This document shows, piece by piece, positions 46,259-58,680 of a DNA stretch of 64,000 bases. The DNA is taken from the NCBI RefSeq assembly GCF_003086295.3, contig NC_092054.1, positions 32,766,393 through 32,830,392 of the forward strand, written 5' to 3'. Numbering within the stretch: the first letter of the stretch is position 1; the number at the start of each line of letters is the position of its first letter. The DNA is from Arachis hypogaea (Eukaryota > Streptophyta > Magnoliopsida > Fabales > Fabaceae). The notes beneath the pieces are model-generated. The model worked only from the letters and a program-made list of their open reading frames with translations. It did no database searches and was not told the origin of the DNA. The position numbers and the translations under genes were made by a program.

Positions 46259-48236
46259 CCTGAGCTTGTCCTAATATAATCACGTAATCCTTAGATCTTG
46301 GGGACTTGTTGTGAGTAGAGTTGCTCTCTCCCCAAACCGTGCTCTTCAACATCAGCTGAGACTTCTTTGACTCTATACGCTATGTTTTTTCTACCAAAGG
46401 TCATTGATTTGAACTCTTTTTTGAGATGCACCTAGGTTCATCTTCTTGTGCATTCCATTATTTTGGTACAACTCTGTTTAACCGTATACAATATTTTCTT
46501 TCTGATTTCTCACAAACATTGTTCGTATTGGTCATTCGTCTTTCGAGCTTAATGTCTTTTTGAAAATCAACTCGAGCCTATATTAGTATCGCGTATGAAT
46601 CCTAGCTGTAACCATTGAGATGTTGATTCCTTAGAGATAGACTTTTGGACATGGAAGATGAAACATGTAAGTGTGCACCATCAAGTGGAGTTTTAGAGCT
46701 TTAAATTCTTGCTGACTGTAATACCTATGAGTAAGTTAACACGCTAGAATGCACCGTCTATATGGATGCCTGAATGCGAAGAGAGCTTTCGAATCTCGAG
46801 AGAAGGATTAACCTCAGTGCCAGTAGTCATGATACCCGAACTTAATTAACTTCTCGGAATTATTGTGATGCATTATCAAAGAGGTTTAGGATGTGCGTGA
46901 ATACAACATCGTGAAGTGGTAACGGACGCCTGAGCAGGAAGTCTCTGAGTATTGCTTGGATGACCAAAGAGAAAGAACTGTTAAGTAAGTTAAGGTCTTA
47001 AATTGGGTGTTGAGAAAGTGAATGGAGGTGTCACATTAAACCAATTAGAAATTACAAGAGATCGTAAGGTCGAGTACTTAGGGAGCACAATAATAGTGAT
47101 AAGGAGCTACTACGAGTATTGAAGCCTGTTGAATCAAGAAGATACTAAGAGAGAATTTTGTGTCGAAATTGGAAGTTGAGACGAAAAACTATTGTCTGAA
47201 GCTCACAAGAGAGGATTTTCGAATTTAACCTAAAATTACTAAACCGTACAACGGATCAAAGGAGATATTTTTGAGCGTCTAGAAATGAAGAACGAAGTGG
47301 CGATGCATGTGATTGCATGTTTGGCGCATGAGAAAGTAAAGAGTGACCACCAGAAGCCATTCGAAATGCTGCAACCATTGAAGGTTCTACACTGAAAGTG
47401 AGGAAGGGTAGCTATCGATTTCGTAATAGATTATCGAGGTCTAGGACAGAAGGTGATGCTATTAGTTAATTGTGGATTAAGTGAACAAGTCCATTCCGTC
47501 CATCAAAGCAAACCATTTACTAGAGATATTGACGAGACTATACATCAGAAAGAAGGTGAGGCTTCACGGTGCGTTAAACGCCTCTGTATTGATCAGAAAC
47601 TGGAGCATCAAATATTTTAATTCCTGAATTTGATAGCCGAGGCAACAGAGAAAAGATACACAAATTCGAGTTACGATTCTCACTACGAAAAGCTGATAGA
47701 AGAGTTATGCAGACCTGAAGAGAAAATTTTTCAAGTTTGAAGAAGAAAGTCCTGTATTTGTGAAGGTTACTTTAACAAGCTGGAATCGATGAGTAAATCA
47801 ATACTAAGTGGTTGAAGCCGAAGTGTTTTAGGACCTGAATTAATGGCAAGGACGGACTATTTTAGATTCTGAATAGAATTGGGCCAGTGGTGTATCGGGT
47901 AAATTTATCCCCACATCTTTCAAACTGGTACGACGTATTTCATGTCTCAGTTTCAGGAATACACATCTGATGCCAATCATGTATTAGAACTTGAACCAGT
48001 ACAACTGAGGGAGGATCTAATGCTTCAAGTAACCTCGATTAGAATATATAATAAGATACCATTGCCAAGTAGCTATGCAGAAGAGAAGTTACATTAGTAG
48101 AGGATGCTAAGAATGGAGCTGGAAGTGGGAAATATACTTGGAACTCGAATAAGATATACGGAAAGAGTACCTATACCTCTTTTCAGGTAACCAAATCTGA
48201 ATTTTGAGGGCAAATTTCTTAATTAGGTGGGTAGGA
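46259..48236 (+). pseudogene. Element A pol remnant: integrase C-terminal end and 3' region
   Basis: Most of this stretch is too decayed to read. At 47880-48060 broken frames read RIGPVVYRVNLSPHLSNWYDVFHVS, then LELEPVQLREDLMLQV (frames shifted between them), the C-terminal region after integrase in Del/Tekay chromoviruses, where a chromodomain-like fold normally lies. The last purine-rich TAGGTGGGTAGGA (48224-48236) is the polypurine tract. Confidence 0.65.
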
Positions 48237-49922
48237 TGTAAACCCTGTAAAACTAGCAAATAATTAGTCAATAAATTAATTTTTAATAAGAGAAATTTGA
48301 AATATGAATTTTATAATCTTAGGAGGTAGAAATAATTAAAATACAAATTTCAACATTAGTTTTAAAGAATTTGGCCCAAGATTGGGCCAAACGGACCGAA
48401 CCGGTCGAATTGAGCCCAAACCGGGTCTGTGGGCCCAACCAACTCCCTTAAATTAATGAGCATCAATTCATTCTTCTTCTTCCTCATTGAGGAACCCATG
48501 GAGCATGCAAGGAAAGGGAAGGAGAGCTCTATAACCTAACCTCCCACTTCAATCTCACATAACTTTCGGCTCCGAACTCTGATCTTTGCACCATTTGCGG
48601 CCACGCAACCACAGCGTCGAGCTCTGCAAAGTCCAGTCAATAATTAGGTAAGGAAACCACTTCTGTGTTCCAATTTCTTCCTTCCCAATTTCGAAAATTT
48701 ATGAACAATTATGTTAAAAATTGTTTAATTACGGTGTTTCGGCTCAAATTAGCTTGAGAGAAATGCTTAATCTTGCTTCATTGGTGCTTGAATAAGGTGA
48801 AAATCCTAGAACCCTAGTTAAATCATTGATTTTTTGTTTTGGATATTAAGTTTTGGATATACATATGTGGAAATGTGTATTAGGTGTGTATATATATAAA
48901 TTGGAGCTTGATTGTGAACATTGGAGTCTTGGTGGAGCTTTGGATGTCATTGCTTTGGATCCTTGGGGCTGAGTTTTGGATCTTTTGGTGGTGCCTTTCA
49001 GATATACGAGGAAATTAGCTAAGGTATGGTTTTGGTTTCTCGTATTTAATATATAATGTTTTGTGAAAACTTAGGCTAGATGACCTAGGATAAGTTGAAT
49101 CATGGCTTTGGAACATGTTTAGTAATTTTAGTGGACATTAAGTGGATATTTGATGATGTTTGAAGGGATTAATGATTCATGATTGTGGATGTGGGTTTTG
49201 TTGATGAAAAATAATAGATGAATGATGATTAAGGATTTATATGAGTGTTGAATGATTGGTAATTGTATTGGTATAATTGAAAATCTTGGATTGAAGTAAT
49301 TTGCATTGAAGTGAGGTTGGTTATGGTAGAATGTGAGTTGTGGTGGCTGTGCTATGTTTTGGTGCAGAGTTTAGTTGTATTCATGTGAACAATGAATTGT
49401 GTTTTGTGAAAATAGAGGTTTAGAAGATCTTGTGAAAATCTAATTTTTGGCCGAACTTCGGCGAGTTATAACTCAGCTTTCGGACCCCCAAATTGTTTCA
49501 AACTTATTTTATATAAAAATTGGATCCGTGAAGTTTACGTCGTTTGAAGAACGGATGAAAAATGTTTTGAAATGAAAATGGTATGCGCGTCAAAAGTTTG
49601 GTATGTAAAATTGAAATTCTGTATACTTAACCATTTTTAACTAATCTGCAATGTATGTGTACGGGGACTCTTCCATAAGTGATGTATAAGTGATGTTATG
49701 GCTATAATGAATGATTATGAGATAATTATGAATGAATTTGAATGAAATGAGGGGTATGCATTTATGTTATCTAAGATAAGAGTGTCCTTGGATAAAGTAC
49801 CGTGGCTTGCCACCACGTGTTCCAGGTTGAGACTCGATACTCTGTTGACCCTACGATGTAAGAGGTTACCGGGCATATATAAATTCCCAGGAAGGATATC
49901 CCCATTGAGAAATTATATATAT

Positions 49923-50460
49923 TGTTCCGAGGGTTACCTGAAACTGTAGGTCGATCTCGAATGAGATCTTCTGTACTGGTCGGAGATGACGTGTCCGGCT
50001 GGCTGGTGGCGGCCAGAGCTGTTGTGTCCGACTTGTTGGACTGGCTGCACTGCTGATCCTTCGTCACCGGAGGGTGGGGGTACCTACAAGAGACTCCGAT
50101 GCTTAAGTTAGCATGGGTATTAAACAGGTTTTTAGTAGAATCAGAGTATGAGTTATACCTGGGTGCTCCAGTGTATTTATAATGGTTTGGAGTGACCTTT
50201 TTAGATAAGATAAGTTAGTTATCTTTTCTTATCTTATCTTCGGGTGAGGTCAGCTTATCTTCCATGGAACCGCCCTTATCTCTATAGGCGTGGGCTGCCT
50301 CTGGATCTGGGTCGTATTCCTTGAGTTGGTCCCTTCTTTGGGCTTTTCTGTCGATTTGGCCGAGTTCTTCATGAAGAAGTCAGTCCGCTTGACCTAAAAG
50401 AGGTCGGTCGCTTTGCTACTGAACATCCCGGTTTGGATAGCTCGACCCAGGGTATGAACA
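49923..50460 (-). repeat. Element D 3' LTR
   Basis: 538 bp. It has an imperfect palindrome of GATAAGATAAG and CTTATCTTATC around 50200-50240. Confidence 0.95.
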
Positions 50461-50475
50461 GTGCCCCTGCTTGAG
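50461..50475 (-). promoter_or_regulatory. Polypurine tract of element D
   Basis: On the minus strand CTCAAGCAGGGGCAC directly precedes the 3' LTR. Confidence 0.65.
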
Positions 50476-51545
50476 CTCAGTCTTCTTTTGTTTTGGGGGC
50501 GAGTCCTTGACTTCGGTCCTTCTCTAATGAAGCCGAACTCAAGCATCTTGTCGATTCCTTTGTAGTGGCTTTTGAATGTAGAATGTTTTCCTCTAAAGGC
50601 GCGCGCTTTTATACCAGCGCTTTGGGAACGTGTGAGGGTTTAATACTTTCATTAATTAGTATTAATTGCCCCGTTTTCCTTTGGCTCTTTATTTTGATTT
50701 TTGAAAACCCAGAAACGGTTTCTCTTCTTTGCTCTTTTGTAACTTCTTCGTAATTTCTTCCTTTGTTCTCTCGCTCTTTGTCTTTCGCCCACATTTCTGC
50801 TTTTCTTGCGTTGCGGCATCGCTCGGCGATTTTCTGGGCAGCTTTCATTTTTACGTCTCCTTTTTCCCTTGAAGCTTCTTCCTTCTCCAGGTTAGTTCCA
50901 TTCGTATCTTCTTTTTCTTTCATTGCTTTTGACTTTGTGATGAAGTTTTGTTTTTGCTTTAGAGAAAGTTTGGATCTTTCTATTTTTGTCGCGCCTAATT
51001 GTTGTTGAAATGTGTGTTCTAGGAGTTTCTTTATCTTCTGCATTATCCTTTTTGCCTTTCCTGTTGCTTGATGCTTTTTAGGGCTTTTGCATGTTCTGTT
51101 GTTTCTGCCCAATACCAATACCCAGAAAATCTGCATCTTTTCCTCACTTTGTTTGAAGATTGCTTTTTTGTCTGATTCTGAAAACGGTTGCGCCTTTGAT
51201 GGTTTCTACTTGGCGTGCCTTGATGTTTGGGGATGCATGCTTTTTTGCTGATAGACCGTGAGGCAAAAGTATTTTGATGACTTTTTGTATTTTGCTTTGA
51301 TGAAAAATGCTATCTGTTTGCAGTCTTCTTTTCTTGTTTGAGAGGTGCTGAGGTGCGAGCTATAGATTTTTCCTGAAAACCTTACTTTGTTACTGCCTCC
51401 AAAGGATGCCCCGAGACTTTAGTTTGAGTCTTGGGGTTTTCCTTTTCTGTTTGTTTGCCTGTATCGTTTTGATCGAGTTGTTTTATCCTTCGTCTGAGAT
51501 ATTTTTAGTAATCCCATCTCTTTTTCTTATTGTAGGATTAGTTGG
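50476..51545 (+). promoter_or_regulatory. Probable promoter and leader of the antisense ORF in element D
   Basis: CTTTTATACCAGC near 50608 could serve as a TATA region for plus-strand transcription; the stretch that follows is T/C-rich with few ATGs and ends at an intron-like acceptor (TTATTGTAG, near 51535). Open minus-strand frames here (up to 175 codons) are Lys/Glu-rich artefacts of the CT-rich leader. Inference from layout; no experimental-grade motif. Confidence 0.4.
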
Positions 51546-51549
51546 CCTC

Positions 51550-53474
51550 ATGTCTTCTCGCAATAACATTGTAGAGATGTCTTCCAGAGTTCCCGAGGGG
51601 ATGTCCGATTGGCTGGACTCCTTTGTCTTTATGTGTGTTTCTGTCGTGGATGCTGAATTTTGCATAGAGCTGAGGAAGCGTCATAGGATTTGTGGTAACA
51701 TTGCCTGGGAGAGGGATTATGAGCTTGTTGCTCCTGATTCTGATGAGAGGGTTTGTTTTCCGACCTCCATCGAGGGAGAGCGTCCCTTCTTTTATGCCTA
51801 TGAATATTTCTTCAGTCAACTGGACATTCTTTTCCTTTTACTATTTTTGAGACCGACCTGTTGTGGTCGTGTAACATTGCCCCATCCCAGCTTCACCCGA
51901 ATTCCTGGGGTTTTATCAAAATTTTTCAGCTACTTTGCCAAGAGTTAGGTGTAACACCTTCTCAGGCTCTCTTCCTTTATCTGTTTGTTTCCACCAAGCC
52001 TGGTGGCTCTTCAAAAAAGAAAGCTTCCTAGGTTTCTTTCAGGTCTGCCCAGGGCCATAAAGTGTTTGCTATGTATGATGAGTCCTTTAAGGACTTCAAG
52101 AATTACTTCTTTAAAGTTCGTGCTGTCGAGGGGGCCCGCCCCTTTTCTCTTGATGAAAATGATTAGCCTTCTTTCCCTCTAGAGTGGCAGAAAGATGTGA
52201 GAGTGTCTCGCTATACCTGGGAGATGCTTGACGATATTGAGCGTGCTTTTGTTGTTGTTCTTGAGGATTTATGGGGAGAACCACCCCATCTTGATACAAA
52301 AAGGTTTTTTAATGACCCATCCCTGGTCCGGGCTGTTTTGGGTATTTGCCTGACTTGTTTCTATACTTGTTTCTTTAGTTTGGCTTCCTCATCTTGTGAT
52401 TGTAACCCTTTACTGTGGCTGATTTTGTATTTGCAGAGATGTCAAAAAATAATGATTCCATGAAGGCCTTCAAAAGGGCAAAGAAGGCGACTGCTGCTCA
52501 AAACATCTCAGCCAAGGCGGCCGGGGAGGGATCTTCCCAAGTGCAAGTGAAGCCGCCCGTGCCGAGTTCTCCTGGGCCGAGGAAAGTGATCCCCACTCCT
52601 CGAGTTCGTCTGGCGGACCCTCCACCGACTTCTGCCTCTAGTTCTGGTGCTCCTCCCAACAAGAAACAAAAAACGGCTGAGCCTTTCAACCTTGATGCTC
52701 CTAACTTTAATGCAATTGAATTTGTGGATCAGCAAATCGGACCCTACGGTGCCCTTCCTATGGACGACGTGTCACTCCTTCGCCATCTGGACTTTATAAC
52801 TCGAAGTAGTGTTAGAATGGCGTATATGGGGGCTGCCCTATACTGGACTGCTCAAAATCTTCCTCTCCATGCCACCAAAGCCTTTATGGAGGAGGCTAAA
52901 CAGGAGTTTGATCAGATGAAGGGCCTGAAGGAGGAGCTTGAAGTAAAGGTAAGCCAAGTTGGAGAAGGATCTGGAGAACGAGAAGGTGAGTTCACTTTCT
53001 CTGGCGGCTTCTGTGAGGCTGGCCAAGGACACGGCACTGAGGCATAAAGACAGCTATGTTACATCCTATCGGGAGGGAATGCGTCTGAAGGCAGAGTTGG
53101 AGAACGCCCGAGCTGATTACTCCGAGCTCCAGGGTCATCTTGTTGGCAGCGTAACTGCTGCCTATGAGAACCTGAAGGAGCAGGTTCGGATTATTGCTCC
53201 CGAGGCCGACCTTACTCTCTTCAGCCTGGACAATGTTGTGAGGGATGGTAAAATTGTCCCTGATGACGAGGATGATGATGATGTCGAACCCTTCCCTGTG
53301 TCTTCTGCCAAGGTGTCAGCTCCTGCTGTTCCTCCTGCCGAGGTCGGCCCTCCCGCTTCTGATCCTGACTGCCAGATCTTTAACCGGGACGATGGTACTG
53401 TGGATGCTGTTCCTCTCCAGGCTCGCCCTCCTTCTCCTCAGACTAATGCTGCTAAAAAGTCTTCTGATCTTTAG
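51550..53474 (+). pseudogene. Antisense plant-mobile-domain ORF of element D ('putative gypsy type transposon')
   Basis: The likely start is MSSRNNIVEMSSRVPEGM at 51550. The first part contains ELRKRHRICG, then, after a frameshift near 51835, SQLHPNSWGFIKIFQLLCQELGV, the signature of the 'putative gypsy type transposon' domain. FRSAQGHKVFAMYDESFKDFKNYFF follows near 52035-52115; stops at about 52027 and 52165 interrupt it. An intron (about 52340-52436) with TTTGCAG acceptor precedes EMSKNNDSMKAFKRAKK. A Pro/Ser-rich, basic linker (PPNKKQKTAEPF) and a long coiled-coil follow, with a one-base frameshift near 52950, ending in an acidic DDEDDDDVEP tail. Such ORFs, opposite to gag-pol, are known in the Tat clade (Grande gene 23 type); their role is not known. 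Confidence 0.75.
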
Positions 53475-53744
53475 CTGATTTATTTTGGATATTTGTGTAG
53501 TTGGCCCGGCTTGTGGGCTTTTAAACTCTTTATTTCGTGGTTAGTTTATTTTGCTGACACTCTTTCTAGTTGCTTGTTTAGCAACCCATTATTTTGAAAA
53601 ACACAACAAGTAGCTTCTAAGCTTTTGGGTCTGATCCTGAAGCTTTGTTATTTTATGTCATGCTTTCTTGCGCCTTTCTTTATATGTTTCGAGAATGTTG
53701 AAGCCTTGTTGCTCAGCCTCTTTGAACTGCTTTGTACTTGGAGG

Positions 53745-54500
53745 TCGTATGACCGACTTCTTTGTCCTTTTCCAAGTAGTTTCGTAGTTGACCGACGTCG
53801 TCATGTCGATCTTTTCTCAGTTATTTTGTAATCCTCTTTCTTGGATCTTTGTCAGATCTCTTTCAGGGATTACTTTTTATAACTTGTTTGTTGTAGGAGA
53901 CCGACTTCGTTATGTCGATCTCTTCTAAGTTATTTTTGTAATCCTCTTTCTTGGATCTTTGTCAGATCTCTTTCAGGGATTACTTTTATAACTTGTTTGT
54001 AGTAGGAGACCAACTTCGTTATGTCGATCTCTTCTAAGTTATTTTTGTAATCCTCTTTCTTGGATCTTTGTCAGATCTCTTTCAGGGATTACTTTTATAA
54101 CTTGTTTGTAGTAGGAGACCGACTTCGTTATGTCGATCTCTTCTGAGTTATTTTTGTAATCCTCTTTCTTGGATCTTTGTTAGATCTCTTTCAGGGATTA
54201 CTTTTATAACTTGTTTGTAGGAGGTCGACTTCTTTGCGTCGTCCTCTTTCTAAGTTATTTTTGTAGTCCTCTTTTTTGGACCTTTGTCAGGTCTCTTTCA
54301 GGGACTACTTTTATAACTTTTTCATTTTGGGCTGACTTTGTCATGTCGGGCCCTTCTAAGTTAAAGTAATCCTCTTTAATAGGGTTGGCCAGACCTCTTT
54401 CCAGGGTTTACTTATAACTTGGGTTGACTTGGTCCGACTTCTTAACGTCGGCCAGTCTTTAAGTTATTATTTAGCAATCCATAAGACCTCGTCAGGTTCT
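53745..54500. repeat. 109-bp tandem repeats in element D
   Basis: Six to seven units with period 109 bp (starts of the word GTAGGAGACC-GACTTCG at 53893, 54002 and 54111, then 106 bp to a diverged unit at 54217). Each unit has a GACTTCGTTATGTCGATCTC inverted core, TTATTTTTGTAATCCTC and AGATCTCTTTCAGGGATTAC. Outer units are more diverged. Tandem arrays between pol and the 3' LTR are usual in Tat/Ogre elements. Confidence 0.9.
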
Positions 54501-54894
54501 TTTTCCGGATCACTTTCGATAACTTCTTACATTATTCTGTGTTCATCCTTGCCGATTTGTAGAAGGTGGTTGCTATCTTTAGATTGTCTTTTAGGTGAAT
54601 CGCGTTTTCACCTTTATCGGACGATTGTCTTTATCGTGATCGTGCAGTGAAATTATTTTTCACTTTCTGCCGATCTGTTGCTTTATAATCGGACGATGAA
54701 TGCTTCAGATTAATGCGTCTTGAAAACTTGTAGAATATCTAAAATATATTTTATTCAAAGGAAAGTGCAAATATATACATGTGGGAATTTTTCATCCCTT
54801 TAAGTCGGATAGTGTCTGAGTCTCAACTTGGTGCCTCATTAAAAAACCTTTTCAGGAAAAAGAGTGCATCCAATAGTGAGATCTTTTACTTTTT

Positions 54895-56079
54895 CTAGCT
54901 GTAGTACCTTCTTATTTTGAAGGCGTGCCATGATCTGGGAAGCTCTTGTCCATCGAGTTCGGACAGTCTGTAGTAGTCCTTCCCAAGTACTTCTACAACT
55001 CGGTAGGGTCCTTTCCAGTTTGCTGCCAATTTTCCTTCTCCTGGTCGAATTGTTCCAATATCATTTCGGATTAGGATGAGATCATTCTCTGCAAAACTTC
55101 TTGGCACTACCCTTTGATTATATCTAGAAGCCATTCGACGTTTTAGTGCTTCTTCCCTGATCCGAGCTCTTTCTTGGATTTCAGGTAGTAGGTCGAGCTC
55201 TTCCCTCTGAAGTTGGGAGTTTGCTCCCTCATTGTAATGAACCACTCTAGGCAATCCTTCCTCAATCTCTACTGGGATCATTGCTTTTATTCCGTATGCT
55301 AACCGGAAGGGGGATTCCTTTGTGGTGGAGTGTGGCGTCGTTCGATACGCCCATAGAACTTGTGGAAGCTCTTCTACCCAAGCTCCCTTTGCGTCTTGTA
55401 ATCTCCATTTTAACCCGGCCAATATGACTTTGTTGGCAGCTTCAGCCTGTCCATTGGCTTGCGGATGTTCAACGGAGGTGTACTGGTGCTTTATGTTCAA
55501 GTCGGCTACTAATTTTCTGAAGCCTGCATCTGTGAATTGAGTGCCATTGTCTGTGGTGATGGAGTGTGGAACCTCGAACCTTGTGACAATATTTCTATAT
55601 AGGAATTTCCAGCTTCTTTGAGCAGTGGCGTTGGCTAGGGGCTCTGCCTCAATCCACTTTATGAAATAGTCTACCCCTACTATGAGGAATTTAACTTGTC
55701 CTGATCCCTGGGGGAAGGGTCCGAGAAGATCAAGTCCCCATTTTGCAAACGGCCAAGGCGAAGTTACACTGATGAGCTCTTCTGGCGGGGCGATGCAAAA
55801 GTTGGCATGTTTCTGACATGGTGGACATGTCTTTACAAATTCTGTAGCTTCTTTCTGTAGAGTTGGCCAATAAAATCCCGCCCATAATACTTTTTTGGCG
55901 AGAGCTCGTGCTCCGAGATGATTGCCGCAAATGCCGCCGTGTACTTCTTCTAGCACTTCCTTTGTGTTGGAGGTCGGCACGCATTTTAGTAATGGTATTG
56001 AGATCCCTCTTTTGTACAGGATGTTGTTTATGATAGTGTAGTACTGTGCCTCCCTTTTTAACCTCTTTGCCTCCTTTTC
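54895..56079 (-). pseudogene. Element D integrase
   Basis: The main open part starts at 55980 and continues the frame from 56079 after the stop codon there. It contains the zinc-binding HHCC region (H-x-H near 55930-55900; CPPCQKH near 55830), then the catalytic core with WGLDLLGPFPQGSG, ITTDNGTQFTD and HPQANGQAEAAN, giving D, D and E of the DD35E triad. The C-terminal part has VVPRSFAENDLILIRND and GKLAANWKGPYRVVEVLG. No internal stop within 54895-55980. It would insert the element cDNA. Confidence 0.88.
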
Positions 56080-56808
56080 TTATGTGGGGAGTGTTTCTGC
56101 TTTGAGGTAGTTAATTATGGGGGTCATCCATCCTTGGTCCTGACTTGTTATGGCTAGGACTTTTTCCTCTTCCAAGATTGACGGGTTCTGTAGCATTTCC
56201 TGGATGAGGCTTCTATTGTTGCCCCCTGGTTTGGTGCTAGCTAGTTTTGAGAGTGCGTCAGCTCGGGCATTTTGTTCGCGAGGTATGTGGCAGATCTTAT
56301 ATTCCCCGAGTTGTCCGAGCTGTTCTTTGGTTTTATCTAAATACTTTTTCATGGTGGGATCTTTGGCTTGGTAGCTCCCTGTTATCTGTGAGGTGACTAC
56401 TTGTGAATCACTGTAAATGTTGAGTTTTTGAGCTCCAACCTCTTTAGCCAACTTCAAACCAGCGAATAACGCTTCATATTCCGCCTGGTTGTTTGAGGCC
56501 GGAAACCCGAACTTGAGGGAGAGCTCAACTTGGGTTCCTTGGTTGCTTTCTATTATCACACCTGCGCCGCTTCCAGTCTTATTTGAAGAACCGTCCACAT
56601 AGAGATTCCATTCTGTGGGGATTTTCAGGGCATCTGTGAATTCTGCGATGAAGTCGGCCAGATACTGTGATTTGATGTCCGTCCGAGCTTCATATTGGAG
56701 GTCGAACTCGGATAACTCGACTGCCCATTGTAAAATTCTGCCTGCTAAATCTGTTTTCTGCAATATTCTTTTTATGGGCTGGTTAGTTCGAACCTTAATG
56801 GTGTAAGT
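56080..56808 (-). pseudogene. Element D RNase H region (archaeal-type)
   Basis: WNLYVDGSSNKTGSGAGVII, then NNQAEYEALFAGLKLA, then IYSDSQVV and HIPREQNARADALSKLA give the D-E-D-D catalytic order of the archaeal-type RNase H typical of Tat elements. Before it, ILQWAVELSEFDLQYEART is the end of the RT-linked RNase H. TAG at 56809-56811 and TAA at 56080-56082 bound the open part and break the polyprotein. Confidence 0.88.
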
Positions 56809-57804
56809 CTAGAAGTACGGGCGAAGTCGTCGAGATGTTAGAATGAGAGTATAGGCAAACTTTTCTATTTTCTGGTAGTTCAACTCGGATCCCTGTAGCG
56901 CTTTACTAATGAAGTAGATGGGTTGTTGCCCACTTTCGTCTTCTCTGACTAGTGCTGAGGCTATTGCCCGACCTCCTATTGCGAGATATAATATGAGCGG
57001 TTCTCCTTTTCGTGGCCGAGATAGGATAGGTGGCCGTCCTAAGAATTCCTTGAAGTCTTGGAAGGCTTGTTCACATTCTGTTGTCCATTCGAACTGCTTT
57101 CCCTTCCTTAAAGTAGCATAGAAGGGGAGAGATCTTATCGCTGATCCTGCTAAGAACCTGGATAGGGCGGCCAATCTCCCGTTGAGTTGCTGTACTTCTT
57201 TGATACAGGTTGGGCTCTTCATGTTGAGTATGGCTTGACATTTATCCGGATTTGCTTCAATTCCTCTTTGTGTGAGCATGAAACCTAAGAATTTGCCCAC
57301 TTCCACTGCAAAGGTGCATTTTGCGGGATTGAGTCGCATGTCATGCTTCCTTATAATGTCGAACACTTGAGCCAGGTCGGACAATAGTGTCTCTTCGCTT
57401 TGTGTCTTTATCAACATGTCATCCACATAGACTTCCATGATTTTTCCGATGTGATCTGAGAAGACTTTATTCATTAGCCTTTGATAAGTAGCTCCCGCAT
57501 TCTTGAGACCGAAAGATATTACAATGTAGCAGTAATTCGCTTTCAGCATTAAAAATGAGGTCTTTTCTTGATCTGGTGGATACATGGGGATTTGGTTGTA
57601 TCCCAAGTATGTGTCCATAAACGAGAGGTATCTATATCCGGAGGAAGCATCTACCAGGGCGTCGATACTTGGGAGTGGGTAAGGATCCTTTGGGCAGGCT
57701 TTGTTGAGATCGGTGTAATCGGTGCACATTTGCCACTTCCCATTTGATTTTCTCACCAAGACGACGTTGGCTAGCCATAGTGGGTACTTGACTTCTCTTA
57801 TGAA
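56809..57804 (-). pseudogene. Element D reverse transcriptase
   Basis: RT motifs in order: KWQMCTDYTDLNKACPKDPYP (start near 57735), FMDTYLGYNQIPM, FGLKNAGATYQRLMNKVF and EVYVDDMLIK (near 57410-57437, catalytic YVDD). FLGFMLTQRGIEANPDKCQAI, FLAGSAIRSLPF and SKALQGSELNYQKIEKFAYTL (RT-linked RNase H) follow. In FMDTYLGY the usual Asp-Ala-Tyr-Ser-Gly becomes Asp-Thr-Tyr-Leu-Gly. A TGA at 57805-57807 separates it from the protease segment. Length is normal. Confidence 0.9.
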
Positions 57805-58680
57805 TCATGCCTCCAGTAATGTTTGTACCTGTTCTTCCACAGCTTGGGATCGCTCTGACCCAAGTTTTCTTCGTCTTTGCTGTACCGGCTGAGATCCTGG
57901 ATAGACCGCCAACTTGTGGCACATTAGCTTGGGGTCTATGCCTGGCATGTTTGCGGCTTTCCATGTGAAAAGATCGACATTGTCTCGTAAGAATTGTATC
58001 AGTAATTCTTTTGAGTCTCCTCTCAGGATCGTGCCGATATTAGTTGTTTTGTCCGAGGTGTCTCCGATCTGAACCTTCTCTATCTCACCTTCTGGCTGCG
58101 GACGGAGTTCTTCTCGTCTCTGAACTCCGCCAAGCTCAATTGTATGAAAATCTTCTCCTCTGCCTCTGAGATTTAGACTTTCGTTATAACAGCGGCGTGC
58201 CATCTTTTGATCTGCTTTTATTGTGGTTATCCCCTTTGTAGTTGGGAATTTCATGCATAGATGTGGAGTCGAGACTATTGCATCGAGTTGATTTAGTGTT
58301 GTCTGACCTATTAGAGCATTGTAGGCTGAATTCACGTCGACCACAATGTAGTCTATTTTGAGTGTCCTGGATTGATTCCCTTTTCCGAAGGTTGTATGTA
58401 GTGATACGTATCCCAGTGGTTGTACCGGGGTATCTCCTAGTCTAAACAGACTGTTCGGGTATGCTCTAAGCTCCTTGTCTTCTAGGCCGAGCTTGTCGAA
58501 GGCAGTTTTGAATAAGATGTCGGCGGAGCTCCCTTGGTCTATTAATGTGCGGTGGAGGTTGGCGTTTGCCAGTATGATGGTGATGACCATGGGGTCGTCG
58601 TGTCCCGAGATGATACCGGATGCGTCCTCTTTAGTGAATGTGATTGCAGGGATGCGGGTGCTTCCTCCTTTCCCTCGACA
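57805..58680 (-). pseudogene. Element D protease and linker to RT
   Basis: LIDQGSSADILFKTAFDKLGL (near 58530) is the retroviral-type aspartic protease motif; IDYIVVDVNSAYNALIGQTTLN follows. The linker has DLFTWKAANMPGIDPKLMCH, the usual block before gypsy RT. It lies one frame away from gag; the shift, apparently one G lost in a G-run near 58678, may be a mutation since gag and pol are fused in many relatives. Confidence 0.85.

Noticed and set aside
50609..51136. 175-codon Lys/Glu-rich minus-strand frame in element D
   Set aside because: It is the complement of a CT-rich leader of the antisense gene; amino-acid composition is explained by the GA bias.
51406..51549. In-frame upstream extension MPRDFSLSLGVFLFCL of the antisense ORF in element D
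   Set aside because: It resembles a signal peptide, but it ends at an acceptor-like TTGTAG and is hydrophobic T-rich leader sequence; the start at 51550 fits related ORFs better.
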